From Gnetum montanum (lineage: Eukaryota > Streptophyta > Gnetopsida > Gnetales > Gnetaceae), in the NCBI GenBank assembly GCA_015680685.1, contig MNCI01035206.1, forward strand, positions 164,496-228,495: a DNA stretch of 64,000 nucleotides, written 5' to 3'. The translations under genes were made by a program, and so were the position numbers. Each line of letters begins with the position of its first letter. The stretch's first letter is position 1. The notes beneath the pieces are model-generated. The model saw only the letters and a program-made list of their open reading frames with translations, was not told where the DNA came from and ran no database searches. Of this stretch, positions 42,611-53,903 are shown in pieces.

Positions 42611-43439
42611 ATTAACACCATTGACATTGTCGACACCATTGACATCATCAACATCATTAACATCGCGAACACCGCTTACACACTTAGCACCATTTCACAT
42701 TAGCATCACGGCTAACCACATTGCACCTCGATTATACTTGGTAAAGTCTTTGTCCAATTGATAAGACCATTCAGGGCACCCCATCTTCACCTCCAGTATG
42801 CCCTCACATGAACGTGGTGTTCGGCTATGTGCCTATGGACCCCCTTAGTGTTCTAGCCATCGACATTTTTGCTCATTTCACAATGAATATCCATGAAATA
42901 TATCAAATGCTTTTAAACACTTATAATCAATATATATTCCACTAGAGAATCAAAAGATTTTTCAATAAAAACTTGTTAAAGGTTTAAAAATACCACAAAC
43001 TTTCATTCAATTATAAGATTAATCACACCATGTTCAAGCATTCACAAAAGACACCATAATTAATTATTCTAATAGTACCAAATATCTTCTGTTTTCAGAA
43101 ATTATCTTAATATTTGTAGATTATTGGAGCTAACATTCCATAGCTAGAAATAAAGTAAGCACATATCAACACAATTTAGACTTTCCAAATTAAATACTGA
43201 TACAAAATTTAATAAGCAAGACGATAGAAACTTACCCTAACTTTCCTTTCTTGCAATTGAAAATTAAGGTGCCTAGAATGCTAGAGAATGAGATTCCTCT
43301 TTCAAGGTTTCTCCTTGCATGGACTTCAATTTTTAAGGCTTGGCTTCTTTTCACAAATTGGTTAGATGGTGACTTCTCATTCTCATGAAGTCTAGGAGTT
43401 AATTCATGAAGGCTGCACATTGCCCACCAATAGCATTGC
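42611..43439. other. Unassigned sequence with a short CATTGACATC-like repeat
   Basis: 42615-42715 is a degenerate repeat of units such as ACACCATTGACATC and AACATCATTAAC. The remainder to the start of the copia gag remnant is AT-rich with no supported gene and no 5' LTR for element G. Confidence 0.4.
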
Positions 43440-44330
43440 AAGAGCACTCAAGCCATGAAGTAAATGGACTTTAGAAGAAAGAGATAAGTTCATGTTTGTC
43501 TCAAAAGAAAAAAATTGTCTTTATTGTGCATTGAATAAATTTGAGGTTAATAGAATAGCTAGGTGTAAAACTACTAAGGAAATATGTGAAAATTTAAAGG
43601 CAACTTATGAGGACACATCTATTGTCAAGTAGTCAAACTTTTAGTGTTGCAAAGCAAATATGACAAGCTTACAATGAAAGAAAGAGAAAAGATTAAAGAC
43701 TACATATCTAGGGAAAACAATATTTTTGTAGTAATTAGAGGGATGGGTAAGGACTTCTTGGAAAGTGATGTGATCATAAAAATGATTAGAACTTTGCAAC
43801 TCAAGTTTAGATTGAAAGTCATAGCCATGAAGGAAATCAGAGATTTCGCAAGGCTAAAATTTGAAGAGCTTTAACGCGCTCTTATTTCTTATGAGATGAA
43901 TCTCATAAGTGAAGGAGAAATAAAAGAAAAGTTCATCATCCTCAAATCTACATCAAAGGAGAAGGAGTTGGTTGAATAAGAAACAAACAATGAAGATGAA
44001 CTAGCTCTTCTATCAAGGAGAGCTTAAAGACTTCTTTCAAGGAAAGAAAGAAGATTCAATCAACTAGGCCCCAATCAACCAAATACCAACTATAAAGAGA
44101 AAGGTTAGAATTGTACAAATTCAAATTTTGATGTATTTTCTATAGAGTGTTGGATGTGTGATGGAAGAGGCCATGTGGCCTTCAAATGTTCTAACATTAT
44201 TTGGTTGCAATGGAAAGATCAAAATAAAGCTGACTCGAAAAAGACAAACTTCTACACTAGCTAGGACAATGGAGAACAAAGTGAGGAAGAGGTAGATGAT
44301 GCTACAAAGGACTCACATCTCATATGCATG
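43440..44330 (+). pseudogene. gag: Copia Gag remnant of element G
   Basis: Plus-strand frame with stops, matching the UBN2-type Gag of plant Ty1/copia elements: a KTTKEICENLKATYED-like stretch (about 43575), LQSKYDKLTMKEREKIKDYI (43650-43710), GKDFLESDVIIKMIRTL and a YEMNLISEGE block. A canonical zinc knuckle CWMCDGRGHVAFKC (CX2CX4HX4C) lies at about 44152-44193. The start is missing and several stops interrupt it. Confidence 0.82.
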
Positions 44331-46683
44331 GTCCTCAAAAATGAAAATTCTATAGGAGTCTTTGATGAATCTAAAGGTAAAAATGATGAAAGGTATAGTG
44401 AATTGGGTGAGGAGATCATTATTTTACATTATCTACTTAAAAAGACAGACAACAATATGCATAGAAAAATATTTGAATACTTTATGCTCTAAGTTAGAAA
44501 GGAAACTCTTAGATGTAAAAGCTAAGGTTCAAGTACTAACCCATTTGGATAAGCAAAAGTGTAGGGATACACAAGAGGAAAGGAATATTAAAATGAGGAA
44601 AAGTCTTAATATTAGCTCAAAAGTGAAATCTAAAGGAAACCTCTCAAAAGAATGTTTGTAAAAATTTAGTATCATTTAAAAAAAAAAAAAGATTAGGTTT
44701 GATAATCCCACAAAAATTAGAGATACTCTATTTTTGCTATGATAAATGTGAACATGAGCAAGGTTCTTATTATCCATATATAGAGAAAAATAACATGACT
44801 ACTTGGTCTTATTAAGAGGAGTCTAGTAAGTGTATCTTGCAAGGTACAAAAGCTAAAAGAAAAAATGAACAAGAAGGTGGAATAGCCTATGAGAAAATGA
44901 AGGGATTAGGATCAATAACTATTAGAAACTATGAGTCCTCCCATCTTGAAGAACATAAACATGACAAAGAAGGAATCCCACATGAGTTTGAGGATACATA
45001 CAAAAGTGATGATAAAAGAAAGGGCAAGTTGGATGCTAAGGAGGTACTCTACAATGTAGGATCTCATCTCAAACTCCACTAATCATGTTCTTATTAGAAA
45101 GTAATTAAGGTAAGTAATGGTAACTCTTTATTCCCTTTCTTGCTAGACTTAGTGTATATTAGTTTTTTTTGTAGATAAGAAATTCTTTGGATAGATTCTC
45201 TTTGAATACTTTGGCTTCAAAGAAAATATCTCATGATCATCCAAGATGTTAAGCTATAGGAAATTTTTTTAAGGTAAAGATCAAGTAAGTTTGATTATTA
45301 AGGCCATATCTTAGCTATAGAACATATATGTCTGGTGATCCAACTCATATCATTATGATGTACATTACTTATTAGATTATAAAGCAATCATAAAAGCCCA
45401 AAATGTTTTTAAAATTTTTTTGAACCATTTGGTTAGGGACCATTATACAAATGAGTCATGAATAAAGAAGCTCTATATTGAAGATTCAAAGGAAAATTAT
45501 TGGATCTATGTTGAAATTTTTTTATCATAAGATACTACTAACATGAGACTTTGGTTTCCAAAAAGTATCCACACTTGATCTTGGTATTGCATTACAAATT
45601 TGTTGACATTGATTGATGAGATATAAAGATGCATCTCTACAAAGGCAATGTGATCCATGAATGGATGTTCATGCAATTGATGCATTACAGAAGTTAAAGA
45701 TTGTTATTGCTATTATGATTTTTGCTTGTTGATTTTCTAGAAAGTTCTTTGCTATATGCATTAAAAATATTTGCATTTTTCTTGAAAAATATTACTATTA
45801 GGAGACCTTAGTCTCCACACTTGATTTAGGAATTTTTATACAAAAAATATTGCTAATTCATTTTATATTCTTGGGTAAATCAAGATGATGACCAAATAGC
45901 ATGAAGATCCTAAAAGACTTAAGAGGAGATAACCACACTCTCTACAACAAATGAATTAAGAAGTTAGGGAAATATGTAGGGGAAGCATACACCTTATTAA
46001 CAATTATGATCTTTTGAGCCATTAGCATAGGTGAAGTCTTTGGAGACTCTCATTAAACGAAACTCAAGTAACAAGTCCTCCCACTCTAGCATCCATAGCA
46101 GAAATGAGCAAGAAAGAAGTATATTAAACTTGGTAAAGCATCTAAGGTGATAGTGTGTGCCTAATTTTTCAAGTTATTTTTTGGATCTTTTACCTTAAGG
46201 TGGATTTGTTTGTGAAACGTTTTGAAATTGACATGAGTGTATATATATTTTTTCATGAGCATCTTATTAAGGATATCATTCATTATGTCCAATTTTTGAT
46301 TTGCTTAGATTTTTCTATCTTAACTTTTGTTAATTGGATACAGAATAATGTGTTTTTTTTTTCTCTTCTTGATAATGAAATTCTCACCAAAGGAAACTTA
46401 AGTACCAACGGTATATGTAGTAAGATAAGATATTTAGTATTCAAGGACATCATGGAGATTATGGTCAATATATTATTGAATAAGTTACCTTGAAATATAT
46501 TTATGTTGATATTTGATTTTAACATGGTCATATTAAATTGTTTTATGAAAATCCTTATGATATGATCTCTATTACTTTTTAATCTTTTACAATATCTAGC
46601 ATGATCACTCTTTTGCATAGATATCTTTAGACCTAAAGTGTTTAAACACTATTTATATTTACTCTTCTTACCATGACATTGCT
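44331..46683 (+). other. Element G interior, unassigned
   Basis: Short Lys-rich frames (44362-44661, 44837-45082) and a hydrophobic one (46155-46493) have no recognisable motif. Homopolymer A near 44680. Where integrase and RT would be expected, nothing survives that I can recognise. Confidence 0.35.
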
Positions 46684-47400
46684 TTGCCTTATCATTTTTA
46701 TATTCCAAAAGGGAGATATGTTGACCATTCTAAAATTATTAAAAATTATCAAGGTAAGTTATTCAGTCCTAAGCTTTATAGAGGTATGATTAGTAGTCTT
46801 CTTTATTTAACTGCGAGTAGACTAGATATAGCTTTAAGTGTAGGATTTTGTGCTAAATATATTTTTCACTACTTAAAAGGTACTGCTAATTAGGACCTTT
46901 GGTATCCAAATAATTCTTCCCTTGATCTTGATGGTTATCATGATGCAAATTGTGTAGGTTATTTTAATAATCGTTGTAGCATGAGTGGAAACTATTTCTC
47001 CTTGGGGAGAAGTCTGGTTTCTTGTATAACCAAGAAGTAAACTTCTACAGCTCTCTCCATATCAAAAGCTAAATATATCTCTATGGGGAGTTGTTATGCT
47101 TAATTACTTTGGAGGAAAGAAACTCTCAAATATTTAGAGTAAAAGTAGACTCAACTCCTATTTACTATGACAATAAGCGCATCATCAACATGACAAAAAA
47201 TCCCATCCAACATTCTCATACCAAACATATTGAGATTCATCATCAGTTTATATGAGAACATACATAATTTCATCATGTAAGACTAGAGTTTATTGGAACA
47301 GAGAGTCAACTAGCTTATGCCTTCACGAAACCTCAAGACAAACATCGATTGGCTTCTATATGTAAAGATATGGGGATAGAACCTTGTCCTATCATGTAAG
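46684..47400 (+). pseudogene. pol: Copia pol C-terminal remnant (RT end and RNase H), element G
   Basis: Plus-strand reading with LYRGMISSLLYLTASRLDIA and CAKY (about 46775-46860), YLKGTAN, DLDGYHDANCVGYFNNRCSM, SLVSCITKK, then SKAKYISMGSCYA, and NMTKNP-like sequence before IEIRHQF. These follow the order of the copia RT tail and RNase H (usual SADWAG/STSGYCF and E-A-E-Y boxes). Several stops are present and the catalytic RT core is absent. Confidence 0.85.
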
Positions 47401-47621
47401 TCTTTTATTCTTTCTATCTTTATATAACACAAAACAAAAAAAAAATATATGATGAATCAAATACTAAAAGAATTTTTTCCTTATGCATCTATTCAAGGGG
47501 GGTTTTCCTCACCTTTTTGGTTATGTCCAACAAGGGAAAGAAGTAACTTGTGTATTATTATGTATTAGGACAAGGCTAACCTAGTTTCTTAAGTTTTTGA
47601 CATTACTAAAATGGAGGAGAT

Positions 47622-48702
47622 TGTTGACTTTTTAGTATGTCAAACCTTAAGGAAAATGGAGAACATAGGATGTTTCTATAGTGTTGTGTTTATAGGGCAA
47701 GATTGTGTGTGGACAAGAACTTCATAGAGACATCATCAAGAACTTGGATTGAGACAAGAAGGGGTGTGGATGCTCAAGAACATGAACAAGGAATGAGGAA
47801 TTCAAGTGCAAAAAAAGGTTGAAGAAAGAAATCTCCAAGAAATAGTAGACATCTTAGCAAAATTGAAGGTAGCATAGGTGAAGATGTCTCTGCAAAATAG
47901 TAGATGTCTTTCATCAGATAAAGAAGTCTTTCACTAGACAAAGACATCTTTCCAAAATGAATTTTAGTTACAGAAAGACATATTTCACTAGAAAAATATG
48001 TCTTCCCATAATGGAGGCCAGATGTAGAAAGACGTCTCAGCCACAAAGATGAAATCTTTTATGGCCATTAGCTAGTTATTGGAGAAGTTTCAAGATGAAT
48101 TTGGAAACATAGTGGCTACAAGAAGACATCATTCTCATTGAGAAAAGTGAAAGCTTTATCAATTGGCATTCATTAAAATCATTGTTACTACTCATTGTTC
48201 TATCCTTTATATGTTGTAAACTAAGCTCTACCTTAAGAATGAGGATCAACAAACTAAGTTGCATTCATCCCTTGTAATTCTTATTCTATTCTATTGCCCT
48301 ATGGATTTGATGTGCTTTTTGCAAGAAGGCATCATACTTAAGCATATCAGAATCCTATAGGATTAAGTGTTGGTGTAGCACCACAACACTGCACAACAGG
48401 GCTCAAAGTTATAAAGGTAGTGGGATCCTTAAAACTACATTCTAAGCTTGTCGAGACCTTGAGAGTTTGAGTAGATTCATAGCATTAAATCACTCCAGAG
48501 TAGAGCTTAGAGCTTGTATAGGGTGTGGTATCCCTCAAAGTGCAATTTGGAAGGAACAAAGTCTAGAGGTGTGCTTTCGAACTACGCTCCAAGTGTGAAC
48601 TACCTAAGTTGGGAAATCACATTAAAATTAGTGTGTGCTTCATGTTAAATAATTTTATTTAGGGAACTTATTCATCCCTCCTTCTAAGTTCAACAATCCT
48701 CA
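47622..48702 (+). repeat. Element G 3' LTR (copia)
   Basis: 1081 bp, TGTTGACTTTTTAG to CAACAATCCTCA. A GGAGGAGAT polypurine tract precedes it. The U3 carries AAAGACATCTTT and AGATGTCT boxes (47840-48030) upstream of a TTTATATG TATA-like box near 48206. I place the right end after ATCCTCA because ATCCACA ends the related LTRs J and L. Confidence 0.78.
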
Positions 48703-49661
48703 CTCTAGGCTTGGGTATAAATGCCTTAGGTCAAACCCCCAAAGGTTACATTAAGAGATATGTCTATTATTATAATGCATCCTTTTGGGTCTCAATTACA
48801 ACCACCCTTTTACGTCTTGTTATGATAACAATAACATTTATTATGAAGAGGCACCATCTTCATTATGCAATAGCATCATTTGGGAACAAGGATGTGACAT
48901 CATCTTCATTGAAAAATTAAGATAAATGAGTTTGAGACCCTATCCAAAAATTTTGAGATTGATTTCAAAGATCTTAAAGTTTTTAGATGAAATATTGAAT
49001 TTAAACTTTTCTTTAGCATAAAAATCTAACATGCTTGGTTAAGGAAGAATAAGAGTTTTTGAATAATCAATCTTGGAAATGAATTTAGTCATTCTTTGAA
49101 AGTATGTGATAGTTGATGTACCTGGGACTTCCATGACGATAACTTGTAGATGCTAATTTACAACAATGAGAAATATCTCTCTACCCTAACACATATCCAT
49201 TCACTTCAATGGGTCTTATGTAATATCAAACTCCATGGAACACAACACAATAACTAACACTTGCAACCTTATGCACACTAGTTCTGTCAAGACTAAAGGA
49301 TGAGAAGAATCAACAACATGGCTCTAATACCAACTCTCAAGGCTTCTCTCTTTAAGGCTTCTCTTGTTTTGACTGTACATGAAATAGTATAATACACATG
49401 AAGTGTAATGAAAATCTTTGTTACAAATTGGAAAGCTTTACAGGAACTCATCATACTTACTTCTTATATTTCTATCATGCACTTTTGTTGAATCATCAGG
49501 AAGTGGTGAATTTGTCCTAGGAGAAGAAGATATTGTTAGCTTACAAGTATTTCTTGAAATAAAATATTATTATTAACTCATAAATCATAAATTGTTCTAG
49601 GTTCTAGTAGTGATCCTTGAATAGTCCTAGTTATTTAAAACACTAGCAGAACATTCCCTAG
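48703..49661. other. Unassigned sequence with a possible primer site
   Basis: No gene supported. At 49333-49346 the minus strand reads TTGGTATTAGAGCC, close to the initiator-tRNA-Met primer site TGGTATCAGAGC of many plant elements. No matching LTR is recognisable next to it. 49600-49661 may be decayed sequence downstream of LTR I. Confidence 0.35.
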
Positions 49662-50570
49662 TGATGATACTAATAGTTAAATCCTTTGCCCAACCATATG
49701 AATCACAAGCATTCACATATAATCTAGTTAAATTTCATAGACTTAGAACTAGATAAATGCTATAAATAATAAAATGTTAAGTTGTTGATCATTGTCTTTC
49801 CAATTACACTTGTGTAGGCTCAATTTATATGGTAAAGTGTGATTGAGGTAGATGATTGTATTTTTATTATTATCAAAATATTTAAAGTACTAAATTATTA
49901 AAATATTAACATACTTAATCTAAGTACAAAAAGTAAATCTAACCTAGCCTAAGCATGGAGTATCTATTCTTGATTTATAGTACACATCTATAATATGTAT
50001 TAACACTACTACGTTACCAAGTATTTCAATATTGAACATACCAAACAACTTACTACTTGGATTACTAAGTGTTAATACATTTATGCTTGAAATTGGTCAT
50101 ACTCATGCGAATTGACTAATTATAATCAAACATATTATTTAACTACACACATGAAAAGTAAATGAACCTTTAAAATAAATTGCAAAAAATAAAGTTGAAA
50201 TCCTAGTCCAAGTGCTTCAATTGATGGAACAAAGATTAATTTTATTACTACCATGAAAGTGTATCCAAGTACATCATGCACTTGAACAAATCTTCATGCA
50301 ATTCATTCAGTCTATGCTATAAGCACTCAAAGGGAAAAATATTCTAACTTTCATGGAAAAAAATTACAAGAGTCTATCTATTGAATAATTAAAGGTACCA
50401 TAAGTACATTGAGTATGTGCATTTATATAAGCATTTATTAAGATTCCATTAATGCATTAGTGTTGATGCATCCCAAGCTATATCAAAGTATATACGTCAA
50501 TAAGTTTGCATCAACGCATATGTGTCAATGTGAATAACTAATTTATTATTCATTAGTGGACATTCCATCA
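49662..50570 (-). repeat. Gypsy LTR I, strongly decayed
   Basis: Plus-strand ends TGATGATAC and CATTCCATCA. It keeps the shared LTR order: CCATATGAATCACAAGC, CATTGTCTTTCCAA, GATTGAGGTA, then GTTACCAAGT boxes (about 50015-50075) and a GGTCATACTCATG box. AT-rich from long decay. The left flank (CTAGTTATTT and TGCTAG in reverse) resembles sequence after the F primer site, so it may be a 5' LTR. No target duplication. Confidence 0.7.
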
Positions 50571-51541
50571 AAGCTAAAGTAGATCTCATGGAAGATGTCT
50601 CAGCCTCTTCCATATGTCTTAGCTAAACCTCAATCTTCTAAGTATGGACTTCCAAGCTTCATTTAGGATGTCTTATGTGGTAATTAAAGGAAATAAAAAT
50701 GTCAAAATTAGTCATTTTCTAAGACTAGTTCTTAGCAAGATACTTACATTAGTGTGAAGATCATAAAAGAATGATTCTATATCTTGATCCTCTAGGAAAT
50801 CCAAGGTAATCATTAGCTTACTCTTATTTGATTAGGTATTTTTTATCTTGGCTAAGATCTTGCAGGGATTAGAAGATTTGTAGGAGCTACACCATCATTA
50901 CTATATCATTCTTCTAGTGTTTTAATTAGCTTTAATCCATTCATGTATGCAAGTTAATTAGATCTATTACTCTATCATTGTTATGTCATGCATGCCTGGA
51001 TATTGTTCTATGACTTATTGTTCCACTCATGTATTATCCTAGTTTGTGCATAACTTTTGTATATTTGATTTGTAGAATCATACTTATTACACTTTCATTC
51101 TTGTTATAATTCTTGAAGCTCTATGAAGCTTAAATTCCCACTATAGGAGGATCTACATTGAGACCTTTAGGGGTTCTAGTATTTGATGATTTACTTCTAA
51201 CCTAAGAGGTTTGTAAGTGTATCCTATGAGAGAATTACAATTGGTTCTTAACATTGTAATGTCCTTGGAAATCCTATTGGATACCAAAATTGTTGTTCAT
51301 CTTATGAAGAGTATGTAGCATTTAAGGATCTACCCTAGTAGTAATCTTAGTTATAGCTTCTAATTCAAAGTGGATTTTAAGGTGGTGAGCTTTACAACAC
51401 ATACATTGGTAAGTGCATTCTTTTGTACTTTTCATTTTTCTCTTAAGATTATATCTTGTTTAGTTTAATTTTTATGTTGGCTTTATGTGGAAATATTATA
51501 TGTAACTTATTCAAAGCCACTTCTGAGTTTAACAATCCACA
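50571..51541 (+). repeat. Copia element J 5' LTR, left-truncated
   Basis: Homologous to split LTR K (reverse orientation). Ends TTTAACAATCCACA, two bases before a tRNA-Met-type primer site. Its beginning is lost at LTR I. AGATGTCT boxes near 50590 recall the U3 of H and G. Confidence 0.7.
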
Positions 51542-51543
51542 AG

Positions 51544-51555
51544 TGTTATTAGAGC
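51544..51555 (+). promoter_or_regulatory. Primer binding site, tRNA-Met type (element J)
   Basis: TGTTATTAGAGC, two mismatches from the usual TGGTATCAGAGC complementary to initiator tRNA-Met, just after the LTR end. Confidence 0.7.
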
Positions 51556-51589
51556 TTGGTGATCATTTCTAGATTAACAACCTAAAAAC

Positions 51590-52864
51590 ATGGTAAGAAT
51601 AGAAATATCAATTGCAATGGTGCTCTATCCATATGATACTGATGATGTAATGGAAAAGAAAAGGATGTGAAAAAAAACTCACTATCCTTAGATTTTAATG
51701 TATTGTAGATTAGCCACAAGAGCACAAGAAATTAAGAAGAAAGTTACTTTTATTAGACTATGAATACAAAAAGATCTCAACCAAGCCTACTTGCAAACAT
51801 TTCTCTACAAGAAGTTAAAGGACCAACTTGTTATATTAATAGTGGATGCTCTAAACATATGACAAGGGATAAGACTGAGTTGATCATACTTAGAGATGAA
51901 GATGAAGGAACTATCACTTTTGGAGATAATAAAAAAGCTATCATGAAAGTTATTCATATCATCAATAGAGGTAATCTTTCCTAGGTCAAGAATGTCTTCT
52001 ATGTTAAAGGCCTAAAGCACAATCTCTTAATTGTTAGTTAATTTTATCATGAAGAATATAAAGTCATTTTTGAAAATGATGTGTGTATTATCAAAGTTTC
52101 TAAAATGGGAAAAATATTATTAAGAAACATGATAAGGCTAATGTATACATTAATTTATTACAAAAATTACTAACATTAGTACCAAGTTTCTTATTATTAA
52201 AATAGGTGAGGCAAGGTTGTAATATCAGAAACTATAACATATCAATATGAAGATCCTACACATGCTTGTTAAAAATAATATGATGAGAAATCTATTACAA
52301 CTTAATAACCTTGATATTAAAATTTTAAAAACTTATCAAAAGTAAAAAATGACTAGGTCAAGGTTTGGTAAGAAAAACTATATCTCCATCTCTCATTCAT
52401 TGAATCTTTTGCATCTTGATGTTGTAGACTCTCTTAAACTTTATGTATTAGAGGAAAAAGATATTACTTAAAAATTATTGGTAATTAATCTTAATATACA
52501 TGGGTTATTTTTCTTACTTACAAAGATAAAGTGTTTAAATCTTTCTTCATGTTTTTCTTAAGATTTCATGATCAGAAGTGATACACTATCAAGACTCTTA
52601 AGAGTAACAATGAAGGAGACTTTGAGAATATAAAGTTTAAGGAATCTTATGAAGCCTTTGGAATTCAAAATCAATTCTACTTAGCAAGGAATTATTAATA
52701 AAATGGTGTGGAAAAAGTAATAATAGGTAGCTAAATAAAATGGCAAGAACCATGTTGAACAAATACAACACACCATACAAATTCTAGGGTGAGGCTATTA
52801 ATACTACATGTTATGTTTTAAATCAAGTTCTAGTAAGAAGATTCATAGCCAAAACCTCTCATGA
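51590..52864 (+). pseudogene. pol: Copia polyprotein remnant of J: protease and integrase
   Basis: The frame begins with a Met-Val-Arg at 51590 but most of gag is missing. The protease-like part CYINSGCSKHMT (51829-51864) has Asn for the catalytic Asp of the D-S-G motif, followed by ITFGDNKKAI. Pre-integrase VKNVFYVKGLKHNLL follows at about 51985. The integrase core reads SNNEGDFEN (usual SDNGGEF), then YLARNY-stop-QNGVE and ARTMLNKYNTPY. Many stops. Interrupted by element F right after SHELL (about 52864). Confidence 0.82.
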
Positions 52865-52869
52865 ATTGT
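52865..52869. repeat. Target site duplication of element F, left
   Basis: ATTGT, repeated exactly at 58587-58591 after the 3' LTR. Confidence 0.9.
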
Positions 52870-53761
52870 TGATGAAGTGCTAAAATGGTCGATGCGTTGA
52901 CTAGGCCACGTATACGGGGCCCCATATACACGGCCGCATCAATGCAGGCCCGTCAACGTAGCCTTCCTGCATCGACGTGGCCCCGTTTATGCAGCCACCT
53001 ATCTCAGCCTATAAATAAGAGGGCCTTCCACCTCATTTAGGCATCTTTTTGTCAGTGGTATTAAAGCCCTTTCATTTTGTTTCTGTAGGAGTTAGATTAT
53101 TTTCTCAGTGTATGCCCACAGTGTGGTGATTGTAATTGTTTAACACCTTTATTCGAGTGTGATGTACTTGGATGCACACATGACCAGAAATAAAGATCGA
53201 GATTACTTCATCATTGCAGCATTCACTTAGTTTTAATTTTTTAATTATTATTGTTAATTGTTATTTTTATTTATTTTTTTCTTAGTTAATATTTCTTTAT
53301 CATCATTTACTATTCCTGTTGTTAAATGCGGAATGAGTACGACTTAATCACGAGCATTTAAGTGTGACTACTTGGTAACCCAATAGTGTACCTAGGATCT
53401 ACGCTTGGTAACTCCAGTAGTAGTCATGCACGAGGTCCAAGATGTGTATGGGTGATTAAGGAACGAATGCTCATCGCACTTAGGCTAGCGTAGATTTCAT
53501 TTCTTATTGCTTATTAGTTTAAACAAAGTTATTTCCCATTGTCTCTATGAGTAGCACTAAATTAGGATCACATCATACGCCTCACTTTGGACTAAATCAT
53601 ACGTGACAAAGCAAATACTAGTCTAGGTGGGAAGATAGCGAACTATGATCAATGTATAACTATCTAGATACCACGACTAGCCTATCCACGGAGTTCGAAC
53701 GAATCGCACGTGAACACCTGTATTCATATGGTTGAGTGTAGGGGTACCTCACCGCTCATCA
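52870..53761 (+). repeat. Element F 5' LTR
   Basis: 892 bp, TGATGAAG to CTCATCA. The U3 has an ACGGGGCCCCATATACACGG segment and GCATCGACGTGGCCCCG, related to the U3 repeats of C, then TATAAATA at 53010-53017. Two ACTTGGTAACxCxAGTAG boxes lie at about 53371-53415. The end block is GTAGGGGTACCTCACC. Confidence 0.9.
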
Positions 53762-53762
53762 T

Positions 53763-53781
53763 TGGCACCATTGCCGGGGAT
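53763..53781 (+). promoter_or_regulatory. Primer binding site, tRNA-Asp type (element F)
   Basis: TGGCACCATTGCCGGGGAT, one base after the LTR. Two changes from TGGCGCCGTTGCCGGGGA, both G to A. Confidence 0.88.
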
Positions 53782-53903
53782 GGTGCTAGTTATTTAGATT
53801 AGTTACATCATACAAGATCGATGTAACAAGTATTAACGATATATCCTTTAGAAAAAAGAAATTAAATTAAATTCAAAAAAAATTCACACACAATTTCACA
53901 ATC

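Larger units (their letters stand above)
43440..48702 (+). mobile_element. Element G: copia element lacking its 5' end
   Basis: Plus strand: Gag remnant (43440-44330), an unassigned stretch, RNase H-end remnant (46684-47400), then the 3' LTR (47622-48702). Protease, integrase and RT are not visible, and no 5' LTR is found. It lies back to back with minus-strand copia remnant H. Confidence 0.75.

Noticed and set aside
46155-46493. 112-codon hydrophobic frame resembling a small membrane protein
   Set aside because: AT-rich Phe/Ile/Leu composition with no motif and within a dead copia element; chance is the better explanation.
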